Source of the DNA: Trametopsis cervina
Taxonomy: Eukaryota; Basidiomycota; Agaricomycetes; Polyporales; Irpicaceae
Assembly (NCBI GenBank): GCA_022385755.1
Contig: MU278359.1
Coordinates: 829,714 to 893,713, forward strand
DNA length: 64,000 nucleotides
Direction: 5' to 3'
Shown here: positions 12,846 to 23,859 of the stretch, piece by piece
Numbering within the stretch: position 1 is the first letter of the stretch
Layout: each line of letters begins with the position of its first letter
Notes under the pieces: model-generated
The model's database searches: none
What the model saw: only the letters and a program-made list of their open reading frames with translations
What the model was told of the DNA's origin: nothing
Program-made: the position numbers and the translations under genes

Positions 12846-13844
12846 TTACTCAGTGGCGAATATCCAGTTTATGACATCGTTTGCCCATTCCTCCCTTTGA
12901 CCCGAGAATGGAGAGAATATGGGGCTCAGATGATCGTGTCCGTCCAAAGTGCCGCTGCTGACACGACCGCCTTTCTTCTCCCATAGGTTACTGAAGGTTT
13001 TAGCGCTGGATACGAGATGGCGAGGATCTCTAGCTGCAACCAGGATGCGTATCGGTGGCAACCCAGTCACCCAGGTCTCTTCAGCTCGCCGTAGCAGCCC
13101 CATGGGCTGTTGCTTCGCTATATTGTCTACCCCACAGTAGTAGAGTTGTGCTGCGTTATGCATATTCGCAGCGACCTTGTTCCCAACCGGTATCTCATAT
13201 GGCACCCCGACCAAGATTGCACCACGGATGCCCGTACGATGTGTCGGCTGCGCATCAAAGTAGAGGGGAGATAGTAGAAATGAAGATAGGTGTATGCCGC
13301 CGGCCGAATGGGCCATGAGGAAGACACGCTCGCAATTTGCGACGTTGGCGAGGTTCTGGATCACCCAGTCAATCGCGTTCCGTATATCCTCGGTGCCGCC
13401 TGGGTAAGTCACGGTCGGGACCAGACGGTAGTCTGGGATGACCGCCACGATCCCTTTCGTGGCAAAGTAAGCACCCATGTTGGCATGGACAAGAGAGTGG
13501 TCGGGAACCCAGACGCGGGAGCCGTGGGTGAAACCCCCGCCGTAGAAGAACACAAGCACAGGGGGGAGGTCTTGCGAAGACGCATTCAAGTTATTCGGCG
13601 GAATGTATACATCGAGCTAGGAATAATTTTGGGAGCAAATTCATCGCCGGTACTCCAGAGGTATCGCACCTGATGCCGGTCTGTGGCCCCATAGACATGT
13701 GTTCGCCGAGTGACAGATTCTATTGCATCGCGGTTGGCTTCAAGGAGCCTATATTCTTTTGAAGCATAAGTAGGTGCTTGGAAAAAAAGATTCGACTACA
13801 TCGGAGAACATACGCTCGTCGGAAATACTATTTCGTTCAGCCAT
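12846..13844 (-). CDS. Alpha/beta hydrolase, carboxylesterase/BD-FAE-like
   Basis: Three exons (13844-13814, 13755-13670, 13616-12846) give about 295 aa starting MAERNSISDEQYRLLEANR. After a 5' segment ending GATDRHQLDVYIPP, the oxyanion-hole motif FFYGGGF is clear. PDYRLVP follows, the nucleophile elbow is AHSAGG (first Gly of GxSxG replaced by Ala), the likely acid lies in VAARDPRHLVSS, and the likely base in LDGHDHLSP near the C-terminus. This order of catalytic parts is that of the esterase/lipase branch of the alpha/beta hydrolases. There is no signal peptide, so a cytosolic enzyme acting on small esters is likely; the substrate cannot be told. It runs in the same direction as COG5, whose start is 250 bases further along the minus strand. 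Confidence 0.85.
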
Positions 13845-14156
13845 GTCTCAACGCAGCTGAGGAGTCAAAGCGCTGCGCGCCTATAATGATTGATCATTCC
13901 GACATGTCTGCTCTTCGTAGACGAGAACGGTCAGGTACGCCCGGAGGCCATAATTTCTATGCTGCGCAATGTTAACGCTAGGACAGTGCTCGCCTTCGGA
14001 CTACTGGCTCCTTACTGAACACCACATTATAGATAGTCTCTACGTACCCCACTCCGGAAATACCAGCGACAACAAGTCACGACTATCAGACTCTACACTG
14101 GCCTCTCCTTTCGGCACTACGCTCTCACTCTTTCACTCGACTACGAATTTTTAGCC
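13845..14156. promoter_or_regulatory. Shared divergent promoter region
   Basis: These 312 bases separate the start codons of the hydrolase (-) and the membrane-protein gene (+), so both promoters must lie here. No TATA box at a convincing distance was identified. Confidence 0.45.
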
Positions 14157-15640
14157 ATGGCACGCCGGAGTCTTCAGTTTTGGACGATGGTCGGTGCCGT
14201 TATGACGGCGCTGAAACTTAAGGACGCATACGACGATTGTAAGCTTTATTGGGCATTACCCCACTGAATTCAGTAGCGAACTCTTTCCTTTGGTAGATCA
14301 AGAACTTCCTACAGAGGATGGCCAGCATCGCACAGGACCTATCGCTCTGCGCACTCCCACCGACGAAGAAGCTCCACCTTTGCGAGATGATCTGGAGCTC
14401 GACACATCCATCCCAGCGATAGCTCGTCCGAAACGGAAACGTCATGCTGATTGTTGTGTCTGCTGTGGTCTACGGTACGCACCGCAACTCTTTCCTGCGG
14501 AGTGCCTTCTCTCAATGAATTCATAGGTGCGGCATCTTCTGGAAGGCATTTGGTATTGTCGCGCTGCTTTTCATTGTCTGGCAGACGATTCGTTTGATCT
14601 TCTGGGCTTCCAAGGTATGGTTGTTCCGCTATTTTCCTCGCAAGCTTATATTCATGCGTCTCTGTTAGCCTGTTCCCAGTGGCCTAGAGCACGTGCCTGA
14701 GTTCAATACGTCTCTGCAATGTTCAGATGCGCCGCATCTCTTCAATCCTAATCAGTCGACCTACTCTATCCCTTTCAAGCTCTCAACAGCCTCTCTCAGT
14801 ATCAAGCTCCTCGGTGAAGCCTATGGCACCGTCGTGATCACCAACGGTGCAGAAGACGCCACCGACGCCCAGATGGATTTAGTCCTCAGGACTGACGACG
14901 ACTCGCTCCTGCAATTTGTGTCATTCCGGCGCCCCACCCAAGAACAAGTTGACAATGGGAGTGCATCCAGTGAAGTCACTTTGCGAACTCCTCTACTGGA
15001 GGACAAGTCGTGCATGCGCTTTGACATTGTACTCCATATCCCTCCTCCACTCAAGGAGCTTTACCTCGAGACATACTCAGCCAGCCAGATCAAGTTTTCT
15101 CCTGTTACTGAGTTCACCTTGGAGAAACTCACTCTCAACCTCTATACCCCGTCTGACCAAAACTTAGTTCTCCCCTCTGCCACCGCTCGTGCCAAGAATC
15201 TGGCCATATCCATGACACAGGGATATATCGTCGGCGATGTAACCATCGTAGACTCCGCTGTCATTGAAACGAACCGCGGCAATGCTTCCTCAAACGTCCA
15301 TATCATCCCTGCGAGTGGGACGAGCCCAGCCGTCCTTACGACGGTCACCGGCAATGGACGCTCGGACTTCTTCTACATGTCTAATCCCTCCTCTGACACG
15401 CATCGTTCCATCACCAGCACGCATAAGACGGAAGGCACCGGTGACTTGTACCTCAAGTATGAGCAGTCTGCGTTTTCTGGCAAAGCTGAAATTAAAGCCG
15501 CATCGTCTACCGTGTACGGCCTACATACGACCGACTTCCACAAGCACTATTCCTCGGGTTGGGTGGGCGATGAGCATGGCCGCGACAGGCTTTCCGTGCA
15601 TGCCACTCGGCAGGCAGGCTGGGTCGGTCTCTACTTCTAA
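14157..15640 (+). CDS. Single-pass membrane protein with large beta-rich C-terminal domain
   Basis: Four predicted exons (14157-14238, 14297-14474, 14527-14614, 14669-15640), all in phase, give about 439 aa. The N-terminal ~90 residues are polar (YQELPTEDGQHRTGP), then a basic, Cys-rich patch (PKRKRHADCCVCCGLRCG) leads into one membrane segment (FGIVALLFIVWQTIRLIFW). The remaining ~330 residues alternate Ser/Thr-rich strands and look like a beta-solenoid or repeated sandwich, with several N-glycosylation sequons (NTS, NQS, NAS). Basic residues before the membrane segment suggest a type II protein with the large domain outside. Similar basidiomycete proteins are annotated only as hypothetical. 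The first exon is the least certain part. Confidence 0.7.
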
Positions 15641-16114
15641 AACTGCCACGACGGGCATTCGTCATGTCGAAATTGGCGTCATCTTCGTTGCTTGAAGAGT
15701 AGTATTTTGGGTTACATGAAAGAAGCTTCACAACCATTAGATCGTTGTCACTGTATTACTAGAATTATTACTCGGCGCGCATAATGAACTTATTTATCAT
15801 TCGCAGTCGTGCACTACTGGGAGAGAGCATTTCACCACAGGATGGGCTCGCCCCGAACGCCAGAGCCTGCAAAAAAAAAGTCTGCGAGATCGCAGAGAGG
15901 CCCCGATCGACGTTGATACAGGCTGCCTTCGCTTCAATTCAATGAATGACCTCATAATCGGCGAAGAAGTTCATTGTTCAGTTCCTGGAATAATGATAGC
16001 AAGTTGTACATATGCGACCATCATGCCCGCCATACATGTGTCCAACCTACTAAAATAACTACAGACAAGTCTTTGGACACACTTTTTTTTGATAGCAGCC
16101 AGAGTGTCCGCTCC
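15641..16114. other. Intergenic region between convergent genes
   Basis: About 470 bases between two 3' ends. A run of nine A near 15,872 and eight T near 16,084 are the only notable features; they may belong to 3' untranslated regions. No gene is supported. Confidence 0.4.
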
Positions 16115-17185
16115 TCATGCCTGTTTAATCATATTAAATATGATACACAGTTCCCGCGCCACCGCGTTCGTCAACCGGCTATATTGTCTCTCCTTCAACA
16201 TATCCCTTATGAGGGAAGCCACTTGCGCTTTGACGGTTGTATCGATCCAGACGTCTTTGCCGTTGAGTCCAGTCTGCCGTACTTTTGTGCCCGCCTCGAG
16301 GTATTCTTGCATGAACGGGCTGTCAAGGTACGAGCGTACTGGAATCTCCTTCTTGAGTTGATTGTTCGTCGAGGCGAGCGCGTATGTGTTGCGCGGGTCG
16401 TTGATATACTGTGCGAGGTCGAGGAAGCTGCCTATCGGCTCAGAGAAGGTGAACGTTCCGCCGTACACAGTGATGATCATGTCGACAGCGTGCTGAATCT
16501 CAATGAAGTGATCTTCCTCTTGCTTCTTGTCGTTGATCTGATTTGCTCTGAAGTTCTTTGCCGCCGTCGCGGTTGGTGTGTTCTTCCCCGTGAAATTGAG
16601 CACTAGCCCGTCCGGGTGACGCATGCCCGGGGTTCGTAGGATCGCATTAAGCAAGTACGCTTCTCCGACTAGGTTATCATTTTGTTAGCGGTTTTGTGCA
16701 TTGGCTTAAGAATCAGCAGGCTTACAGTACTTCACAACACGATCGATGGGACCGGTCAGCGAGCGATATTGAGGATTCGTCTTCTGGTATGCTACCATGA
16801 GGTCATCTAAGTAACGTCAATATGAAAGTGCCGGCAAAAGATAAAGGGTGGTGCATACCGCTTGTCTTTGTCGTATACTTATCTGTTTTGACCCGACTCT
16901 GAGACTGTCCGATTCTTTCCCCGGTGTAAAACTTCTCTTTTTCGTACTGTTTCTCCAGAGCCAGTTCTTTCTGTTGCTCTTCTTCGAGACGTTTGTCTAT
17001 GTTTACTCCAGTTCCGTAGCTACGGTCCTCGCGCCGACCAGTTGCCCATGGAAAGACCAACATGGAGCCGTGCTGTTGACCAGCTAACTTCTGGGCATCA
17101 GTGCCGTGGACATAAGGTCTTGAGAGGGAGTGAGTCAACGTCCTGAGACTGCATAAATTAGAAAGGGGCCTTACGATGAAAACAT
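16115..17185 (-). CDS. Unrecognised soluble protein, four exons
   Basis: Exons 17185-17175, 17118-16859, 16806-16726 and 16668-16115 join in phase to about 301 aa starting MFSSPYVHGTDAQKLAGQQ. A charged helical stretch (DKRLEEEQQKELALEKQYEKE split around residue 55) is likely a coiled coil. Later parts read LMVAYQKTNPQYRSLTGPIDR, FGEAYLLNAILRTPGMRHP, and a helical C-terminal half ending CIIFNMIKQA. There is no membrane segment or signal peptide. I do not recognise the family. The good splice phases and balanced composition support a real gene. Confidence 0.65.
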
Positions 17186-18230
17186 AATTGGTCGCTAGAT
17201 GGGCCGAATGGGTTCGAACACGGTGAAGACGAAATCGGGTGAGGTATTCGTGTAACTCTCTGAACTGCTGTGCTTTATACTCTTGTTTGCTGGTTATTTA
17301 TCCCTGAACCAGGAACACATAACATGCTTGAATGCTTCAGCTAGCAGGAATCGTCGGAGACACCAACTTCCGAGCAATGGCGGGCCTGGCTATCGACAGC
17401 GGCTCGTACCTTGAAGGTTCCATGCTTTGTCCACTATAGACACCGGTTGTTGACAGGTGCACCCTACTCGTGGACGCGACTCTTGTATCGACTGAAGGAT
17501 GATCCTAACACGCGCCAAGGCTAACAAGCAGCCAAGGTTTGCACAGGATGGTCAGTGGACAGTCGGATACTGGCATATGTGCTAGCCAACAGATTGAGCC
17601 GGAATGCGCTGGACATTTGGTGCGGTAGCAATCATTGTACGAGGAAGGTTGGATCCTGCGATCATACGTGTTTTGCTGCAAAGCGGCGAGCTGCTATAGC
17701 CGTTCCACATCACACCTCCACGAACGTAGACGAAGGAATATTGTCATGCTGTCCTGCTGTACTGTAAGTCCGGATAAACGGGTAGAGCGTGGGGATCCCC
17801 TACTCTCGCATACGCAGCAAACATTATGGGCAAAGATGATAAGTATCCCTTGCATAGCAAAGATTCGTCGATGAGATACATGTCCATTGAGCCTGGCTCA
17901 TCGGCTCGCGATGGAAGAGAGACAAGTCGTCGCATGTCCCAGCGGCGGATCCACGTGATGTGATTGGTGACCAACTCCCCAAGTTCCTCCTACCACACAA
18001 CGACACCACGTTTGTAAATGAACAAACTTTACAAACACGGGATGAATGGTTTGCACTACGTTTGAGCTAAAGACACTGGCAATGTTCAAGAGGTACGAGC
18101 ATTGTGATTGGCAGCACTGACGCCTTTATCCTGGCCATCTGACAGTCATCTGCCTCGTTGTGTCACTCGCTCCATTGCGGTGCTTCACCGTCTCATTTTC
18201 CATCCTGCCATCGCTCGCATAACCACAGGT
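17186..18230. other. Upstream region of the first DUF6535 gene
   Basis: About 1 kb with no convincing gene. Its last ~80 bases resemble the start region of the other DUF6535 copies: a CTG at 18,150 sits where copies B and F have an ATG start. The frame is open from 18,108, so an N-terminal extension from an ATG there cannot be excluded. Confidence 0.45.
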
Positions 18231-21139
18231 ATGGTCTCAAGGCGACCAGTACGTCTAGTGAGACCCAGGGTATTCCGATACAAGCGCCACTCTCGCCAAT
18301 ACACAGACAATAGCTCGTTGGGTTCACAGAAGAATCCATTACACGTCCTGAGTCGCGATACACCTTTGGGCTGGGCTGTCATTCAGAAAGTCGTGGACGA
18401 ATTTGACAAGGATCAAATTGAAGGTGTGAAGAATGAGATCGACACACTCCTGGTTTTCGTGCGTGATAGTGTTGTTCGCTCTCGTTCTTATTATCCACTG
18501 ACGCACTTCGAGATCGGTCTGTTCTCGGCTGTCCTGTCTGCGTTCCTTCTTGTGGCGGTAGCGCTCCTTCAAGAAGACATACCGGGAGCCACATTAACCA
18601 CGTTGAGGCAGATGTCTGCACAAAACGCGAATTATACTATCCAAGGCGACTTTGTACACAGCACGTCACCCGCACCCACCTCCTCCCCAGCATTTGAGCC
18701 TTCCGTCAATGCCATTCGCATCAACGATCTTTGGGCTGCAAGTCTCATCATCAGCCTCGGCACGGCGTCGTTCGGTATCCTCGTCAAGCAATGGCTCCGC
18801 GAGTACATGAAATTCGTGACCTCGTTCCCCCAGGGTCGCCTTCGTATACGCAAGTTCCGGCGGAAGGGCTTCGAGACATGGAAGGTGTTGACAATAGCTG
18901 CATGTCTTCCGCTTCTCCTGCAGCTTGCGCTCGGGCTCTTTTTTATCGGACTCTGCTTCTACACTGCGGAGCTGCACTCGAGTGTGAGGAATACGATTGT
19001 TCCTCTCGTTGCAGGGTGGGGCTTCATCTTCTTCTTCGTGACGGTATCCCCCCTCTTTTCAGCCCATTGTCCATACAAGACACCTGCACTCGATTCCCTT
19101 GTGGTGGCACTGCGTCGCAATGTGCGCACTCAATGGAAGACACTTCTGCAAGCTATAAGCACCCGGGCCGTAATGTACTACTGGAATTCCTCCCTTCAAA
19201 GTCGCGTGGCCAAGACAATATTTGACTGGGCAGATGAGCGGTTCGACCGTCTTAACGTACCGAATCAGCCATATGATGAAATCACAGCAGCACAACACGA
19301 AGCTGGCGATCTTGAGATCATGGCGGATGCCGATGAACTGCAGGCAAACGATGAGATCGTTGGGACAGCAATGGCTGACGCGCTCCAGCAAATCACGGCC
19401 CCGCCAGAAGGCATCATTGGGCTCATGCTGAATATTCTACAACATCGTGTCCAGTGGAAAGGAGACTTTCAAAGTGAACCTCAAATCATCGACTGCACAA
19501 TGGCAACGACTCGTGCACTGGGCTCGATCCAATCTCTCCTTGAACAGCATCTCCCGGTCAATAAAATCTCCACAGCTTATGATGAAGGTGCTGGATCTCG
19601 ACAAGTAGCCCGTTGGACTGCGGCTCTTTACCTTTCAATTGGGATATCTCACGGATACGGCAGCGTGCCCTCGCTACTATGGGAACCTTCCAACGAGAGG
19701 CTGGGGGTATTTGTTGATGTAGCTGTCTCCAAACCCTCTGAGCTGGGACTGAAGGCTCTTCTAAACCTCGCATGCCAATCGTGCCGGGAGTGGAAGCTGG
19801 ACTTGAAGCACTCTCTCAGTTCAATCAGATCTGTCGTTGAGCCCTTCTTCGCCAAACTTGAGCTCACAGACTCGTTTGACTTACACGATTATGACTCACC
19901 CTGGCGGAAAGTGTTGAATGAAGACTCAGTCCACGACACTGTCGTGTTCCTCATCGACCTGCTGCGCAACGACACTGTCGCTGAGGATTGCGAGTGGTCA
20001 GATACTCACCATGACGCTCTATCACTCATCATCATGCTCATTGCGGTTCGGCCCTGGCAGTTGAAGGACAGCATGGACGCTGTTTGGTGCATGACGTTAT
20101 CATCGAAATCAGATGCTGCAGCGGTGAAGTTGGTGAGGTTGCTCGTCAAGTCTTACCCACGTTCATTCTACCTTTACGTGAGCTATAAGGATTTCAGTAC
20201 GGACACCGCTGGTATGTGGGTCGTTCTCATTTGTGCCCATCTTCTGATCTGATTACTTCACTAGCTCTATCCCGCCTCACAGCTGCCATTCAGACCATTG
20301 CAACAAACCCTTCGGATCAGCTCACAAGGCTGTCCGTGTTGAACGCTTGCGCAAGTTTTGCGGGGAGCATACATCATGTCCGGGATAATATCAAAAGCTC
20401 GGCCTTGACCGAAAGCTGGCGTGGGATATTTGCTGCGTTGGCTTCGTTGGTCCAAGCTGTGCCGGTGCTCGAAGGGGGAACAGTCGAAGAAACCCGGCAG
20501 ATAGACTGGTGCTTTGGTTGGCTTTCCCGTGTGGAAGGTTCGCGCGAAATCGATCGTTCTGACGATGATGAGAAGTATCTGGCATGGCGTACGGCATTCC
20601 AGGCAGAAGAGTCTCCCATCCCCGATGGCTTCTATCATACACTCATGCAAATTCACTGCCCTGATACGCGTACCTGGAGAATGAGGCGTCTTCAAGAAAT
20701 GACCCCTCAGAGGAGAGAAGCAGCTGCGAAGGACATCAATATGTATCTGCGCAAACCTGCTGCAGGTGGTCCAGACAACATCATGGCTGATCTGTCAATG
20801 GAAAGTTGCGAGGAATTTGATATCGCAGCCGAGGTGGGCAATGGTACTGGAGGAGAGGGCGCACCTATCGGCGCCGAGGAACCTGGCAATTCTGAAGATG
20901 ACTCAGTGGTAGTCGCAGGGGACCTCGAGCCTGGTGCGAACATCGCTCTCATTCGCAACCCAGACGGTCGTGGGCTTGAGGCGGACGGTGGCTACGGCGA
21001 TGAACAGGCTGCGGCAGGCCTGGAAGACGCAGCAAGACGGAAACCTGTGGCTGCGGAGCTTCCTGAAACAAAACCTCCAGAGACCGTACCATCCGTAGCT
21101 GGACCTGTTGACGTCCATCCGGGTGTTCTCACGGGCTAG
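18231..21139 (+). CDS. DUF6535 membrane protein, copy A
   Basis: Three exons (18231-18458, 18513-20211, 20265-21139) give about 933 aa. Residues ~45-76 hold the N-terminal DUF6535 block (GWAVIQKVVDEFDKDQIEGV). Four membrane segments follow: IGLFSAVLSAFLLVAVALL, LWAASLIISLGTASFGILV, LTIAACLPLLLQLALGLFFI and VPLVAGWGFIFFFVTV, the last reading IVPLVAGW in this copy. After YKTPALDSL comes a soluble helical region of about 500 residues and an acidic Gly/Glu-rich tail. Intron 1 (54 nt) is a multiple of three and reads through. The N-terminus starts MVSRRPVRL and is less Arg-rich than in the other copies. The tail ends VDVHPGVLTG at a TAG, but similarity to other copies continues past it. The function of DUF6535 is unknown. 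This is the first and most diverged gene of a seven-gene array. Confidence 0.85.
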
Positions 21140-21581
21140 CGCAGTGAACTGGGAGATGGAGGAGAACCGCCTGGCGCGGAATTGACGAATGAGGATATCT
21201 TTGACACGACATTACATCGGTTCTGGCACGCCCTGTAATGAGTAGGATAGTGCATTTTACGTAGTCACCGCTATCTAACGCTGTTTCCCTAAATCAACTG
21301 CTTATAGTATCACCTCGCACCGAGCATATTTTGTAACAATCATCGCTGTCGTTGTCGATATTTCATTATTACACTGGCTATTCTACAAGGCCTCCGCGCT
21401 GGACGCTAGTGAAGTGGAGTACAACACATCTATTGACCCATGAACCGCGATCTGCGGATGACTCTTAAAAATACACTCAACACTAGGCAGATGTGCACAC
21501 CGGCTCGAGACATCGTGACAGCAGCCGCGTTGATAGAGCTACATTCTAGGACGAAACGGAAGCTAAGACGTCCATCGTAGC

Positions 21582-22649
21582 CTAATCGTCCTCCCGCCGC
21601 ATCCTTATCCGCTGGAGTATCTCCTGGAAACTTGTGACTGGAGGCGCGATGGCTGCTACGAATTGCACCGGCTCAGTCTGCACATAGTCGCACAGATTGC
21701 GCCTTCCTAAAAGCAAGAGGTAACACGCATCCAACGGGCCTGCCGTGCGATACACCCGTCTCAGGACAGAACAAAGCCGCGAGGTAGGCGTATACCCTGC
21801 CGACGGCGTACCGCATCTGCCCACGCCGCCTCGGTCCGGCCCTTGGGTGCCCACACAAGGTGGCGCACGTCTTACTCAGGTGTTCGCGCGAGCATGCCGC
21901 GCATCTGTACGGCTTGCAGCAGCATGGACGAAATGTTGTTGATTTGATACGCAACGACCGCAGTCTTGCACGATATAGGTTGACGCTTATGGGGACAAGC
22001 GTTGAGGCGGTGAAGGGAAAGATTCGGAAGTCTTGCGAGAGTGTACAGGCGACGGCCCTGCACAAGAAGGTAAGTTTGATGATAGCGCGCGTCCTGTTAA
22101 CGCAGAACGAATTCGTCACCAGGTCTTCAGATGGATACTGTTACCGGTGCTTTGAGTACGCAAGGGTTAGTCGCACGTACAACATATGCTGACTCGCTAG
22201 GCGTACAGGTGGTCATTCACAAGGGCAGTCCTGGGCCCATGTTGTGAGTGATACGGTTGTGGCCTAATATATGCATCTGTATCAGCAAGAGAACACTATA
22301 ACACGTGAAGGTGAGCCTGCTCACCGTTGCGTGTGTGGTGAGCCTGCAGCGAGTAGACGAACAACGCTTCTATCTCCTACGTGACACAAAACGCAATAGA
22401 AATTGGACATGGCCAGTGAGGCGTGAATTCTCATACAATCGGAACGTACGTTCATAGAACCTCCATACTAACAAACTTATACCGGTTAACCAAAGGATCT
22501 CATCCAGCTCCGAATAGGTGGACAGGCAATCATGGGTGATGATGGGTACGGGCGGGGGCGACAGCAGGAAGTGATCTTCTGTCAATGGAACATTGTGTGA
22601 GACAGACGAGAGCGGCCGGTCACTCACCTGTAAGGTATCCGTCAGCCAT
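21582..22649 (-). CDS. Putative family X gene, best-preserved copy (X-A)
   Basis: A hypothetical minus-strand gene, convergent with DUF6535 copy A. A plausible start gives MADGYLT, spliced (donor GTGAGT at 22,627, acceptor TTGACAG) to EDHFLLSPPPVPIITHDCLS then YSELDEILWLTG. The last exon reads YTPTSRLCSVLRRVYRTAG, LDACYLLLLGRRNLCDYV, ending ILQRIRMRREDD at 21,582. A possible intron with donor GTAAGA lies near 21,865. The middle exons are unclear. The segment 21,785-22,080 aligns with 61,180-61,450 and more loosely with 38,000-38,170, which places it in the repeated family X found between the later DUF6535 genes. I do not recognise the protein, and it could already be a pseudogene. Confidence 0.35.
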
Positions 22650-22774
22650 TTATAACCTTAATTTTTGCATATCACTCTCAGATGCCGCTCAAGCTGGGAC
22701 ATTGCAATGTAGTCCATGAACAAGTAGAGCAACATCATGGTGGAACGTGGTAAATGCTCGTGACACAGTTGTTC

Positions 22775-23859
22775 AGTGACATCACGTTAGCCTCGGAGTC
22801 CTCGGGCAAATCTTTTCCCACATTCTGCTCGTGGGTCCTCGCTGTCGCTCACGGTTTAACGAACGACAGGTCGTTCCCTCCTTGCGCACAGCTCCCCGTT
22901 GTGTGCCCGCAGCCTCCCAACGCACCCGTCCTGTCGTCGACTCCCCTCCGCGTGCTGACATCATCTGGCTATGGTACACGACGCACCCACGGCTCTCGGT
23001 GTCGCTCGGATCTCCTCCCACAGCTACTGCCTCTTACAATACGAAGAGTACCGATGCTGTTCTACCTAATGTTGCGATCTATGGGTAATGGGTCCTGGCA
23101 ATTACCGCTGCAGATATAAGCTAATGTGCACCATCTCAGTGTGGAACACTCCTCAACATTGCGCATGCAACTGGATTCCATCTGGTCGGGTAGCGGATGA
23201 CTGCAGCACTATGCACTGCGCTTGCAAACAAACTCAGAAATACTTCTCTGCGTAGCCGATTCAGAAGTAAGTGACTCCGGTATTTGTAGCACATATGCCA
23301 GCGTCGACGATCTGGCCGACCGGAGCCGCGAATATTGGAGGAACGACTTCTCACGCGATATCCGTCCGCAGAACTCTCGTGAGCCGCCGGTATGGAAGCA
23401 CCCTATCCACTGGAAGATTGGATCAATGGCGGCGCCGGACAACTATTCACGCACACAGGTATGCACAGCAGCGTCTCATACTCCCTACATTGCACTCACA
23501 GCGTCAGCAGCCGTCTCCAGGCCGTGATGCTGCGATTGTCGAGACATGCGCAATATTGCGCCGCAAGGAGGCATCGGTTCAGACAGGAAACGTTGCACCG
23601 ATTGCACAGAAGAACACGCGGGCGCTCAACAATATTAATACCGCGCTGCATGTATGCGTACGTTCCAAGATTCCAATCACGCACTGTCTACAGAGGCGAT
23701 AACTGAGATATGTGTCGCCGTGACATGGCGAGGCATGTTCTCATCTTTGCCCTCTTCCACTTCTCTCTGGGACAATCAGCACAACCGATATCCGCAGCCT
23801 CTTCCCTGTAGCAACCCCAGCTCTGTCAGTGATAACTACACTACAACCTTTGGGTTCGC
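22775..23859 (+). promoter_or_regulatory. Leader/promoter block of DUF6535 copy B
   Basis: Begins with GTGACATCACGTTAGC and CCTCGGAGTCCTCGGG (22,791), shared with other gaps, then CATTCTGCTC (22,820). A splice-like pair (GGGTAATG near 23,085; CTCAG near 23,139) matches intron-like segments upstream of C and D. A further shared stretch at 23,379-23,430 (GTGAGCCGCCGGTATGGAAG) recurs before D (32,846) and E (40,169). No long conserved protein frame is seen, so a transcribed, spliced 5' leader or promoter is more likely than a separate gene. Confidence 0.45.

Noticed and set aside
18108..18230. N-terminal extension of copy A from ATG 18,108
   Set aside because: The frame is open, but alignment with other copies places the start at 18,231, matching their MAPRR start. 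Kept only as an alternative.
21860..22192. Plus-strand frame (REHAAHLYGLQQHGRN) followed by a GTAAGT donor as a separate gene
   Set aside because: The minus-strand reading fits the composition and order of the other family X copies better. The donor may be chance, but the plus-strand option is not fully excluded.
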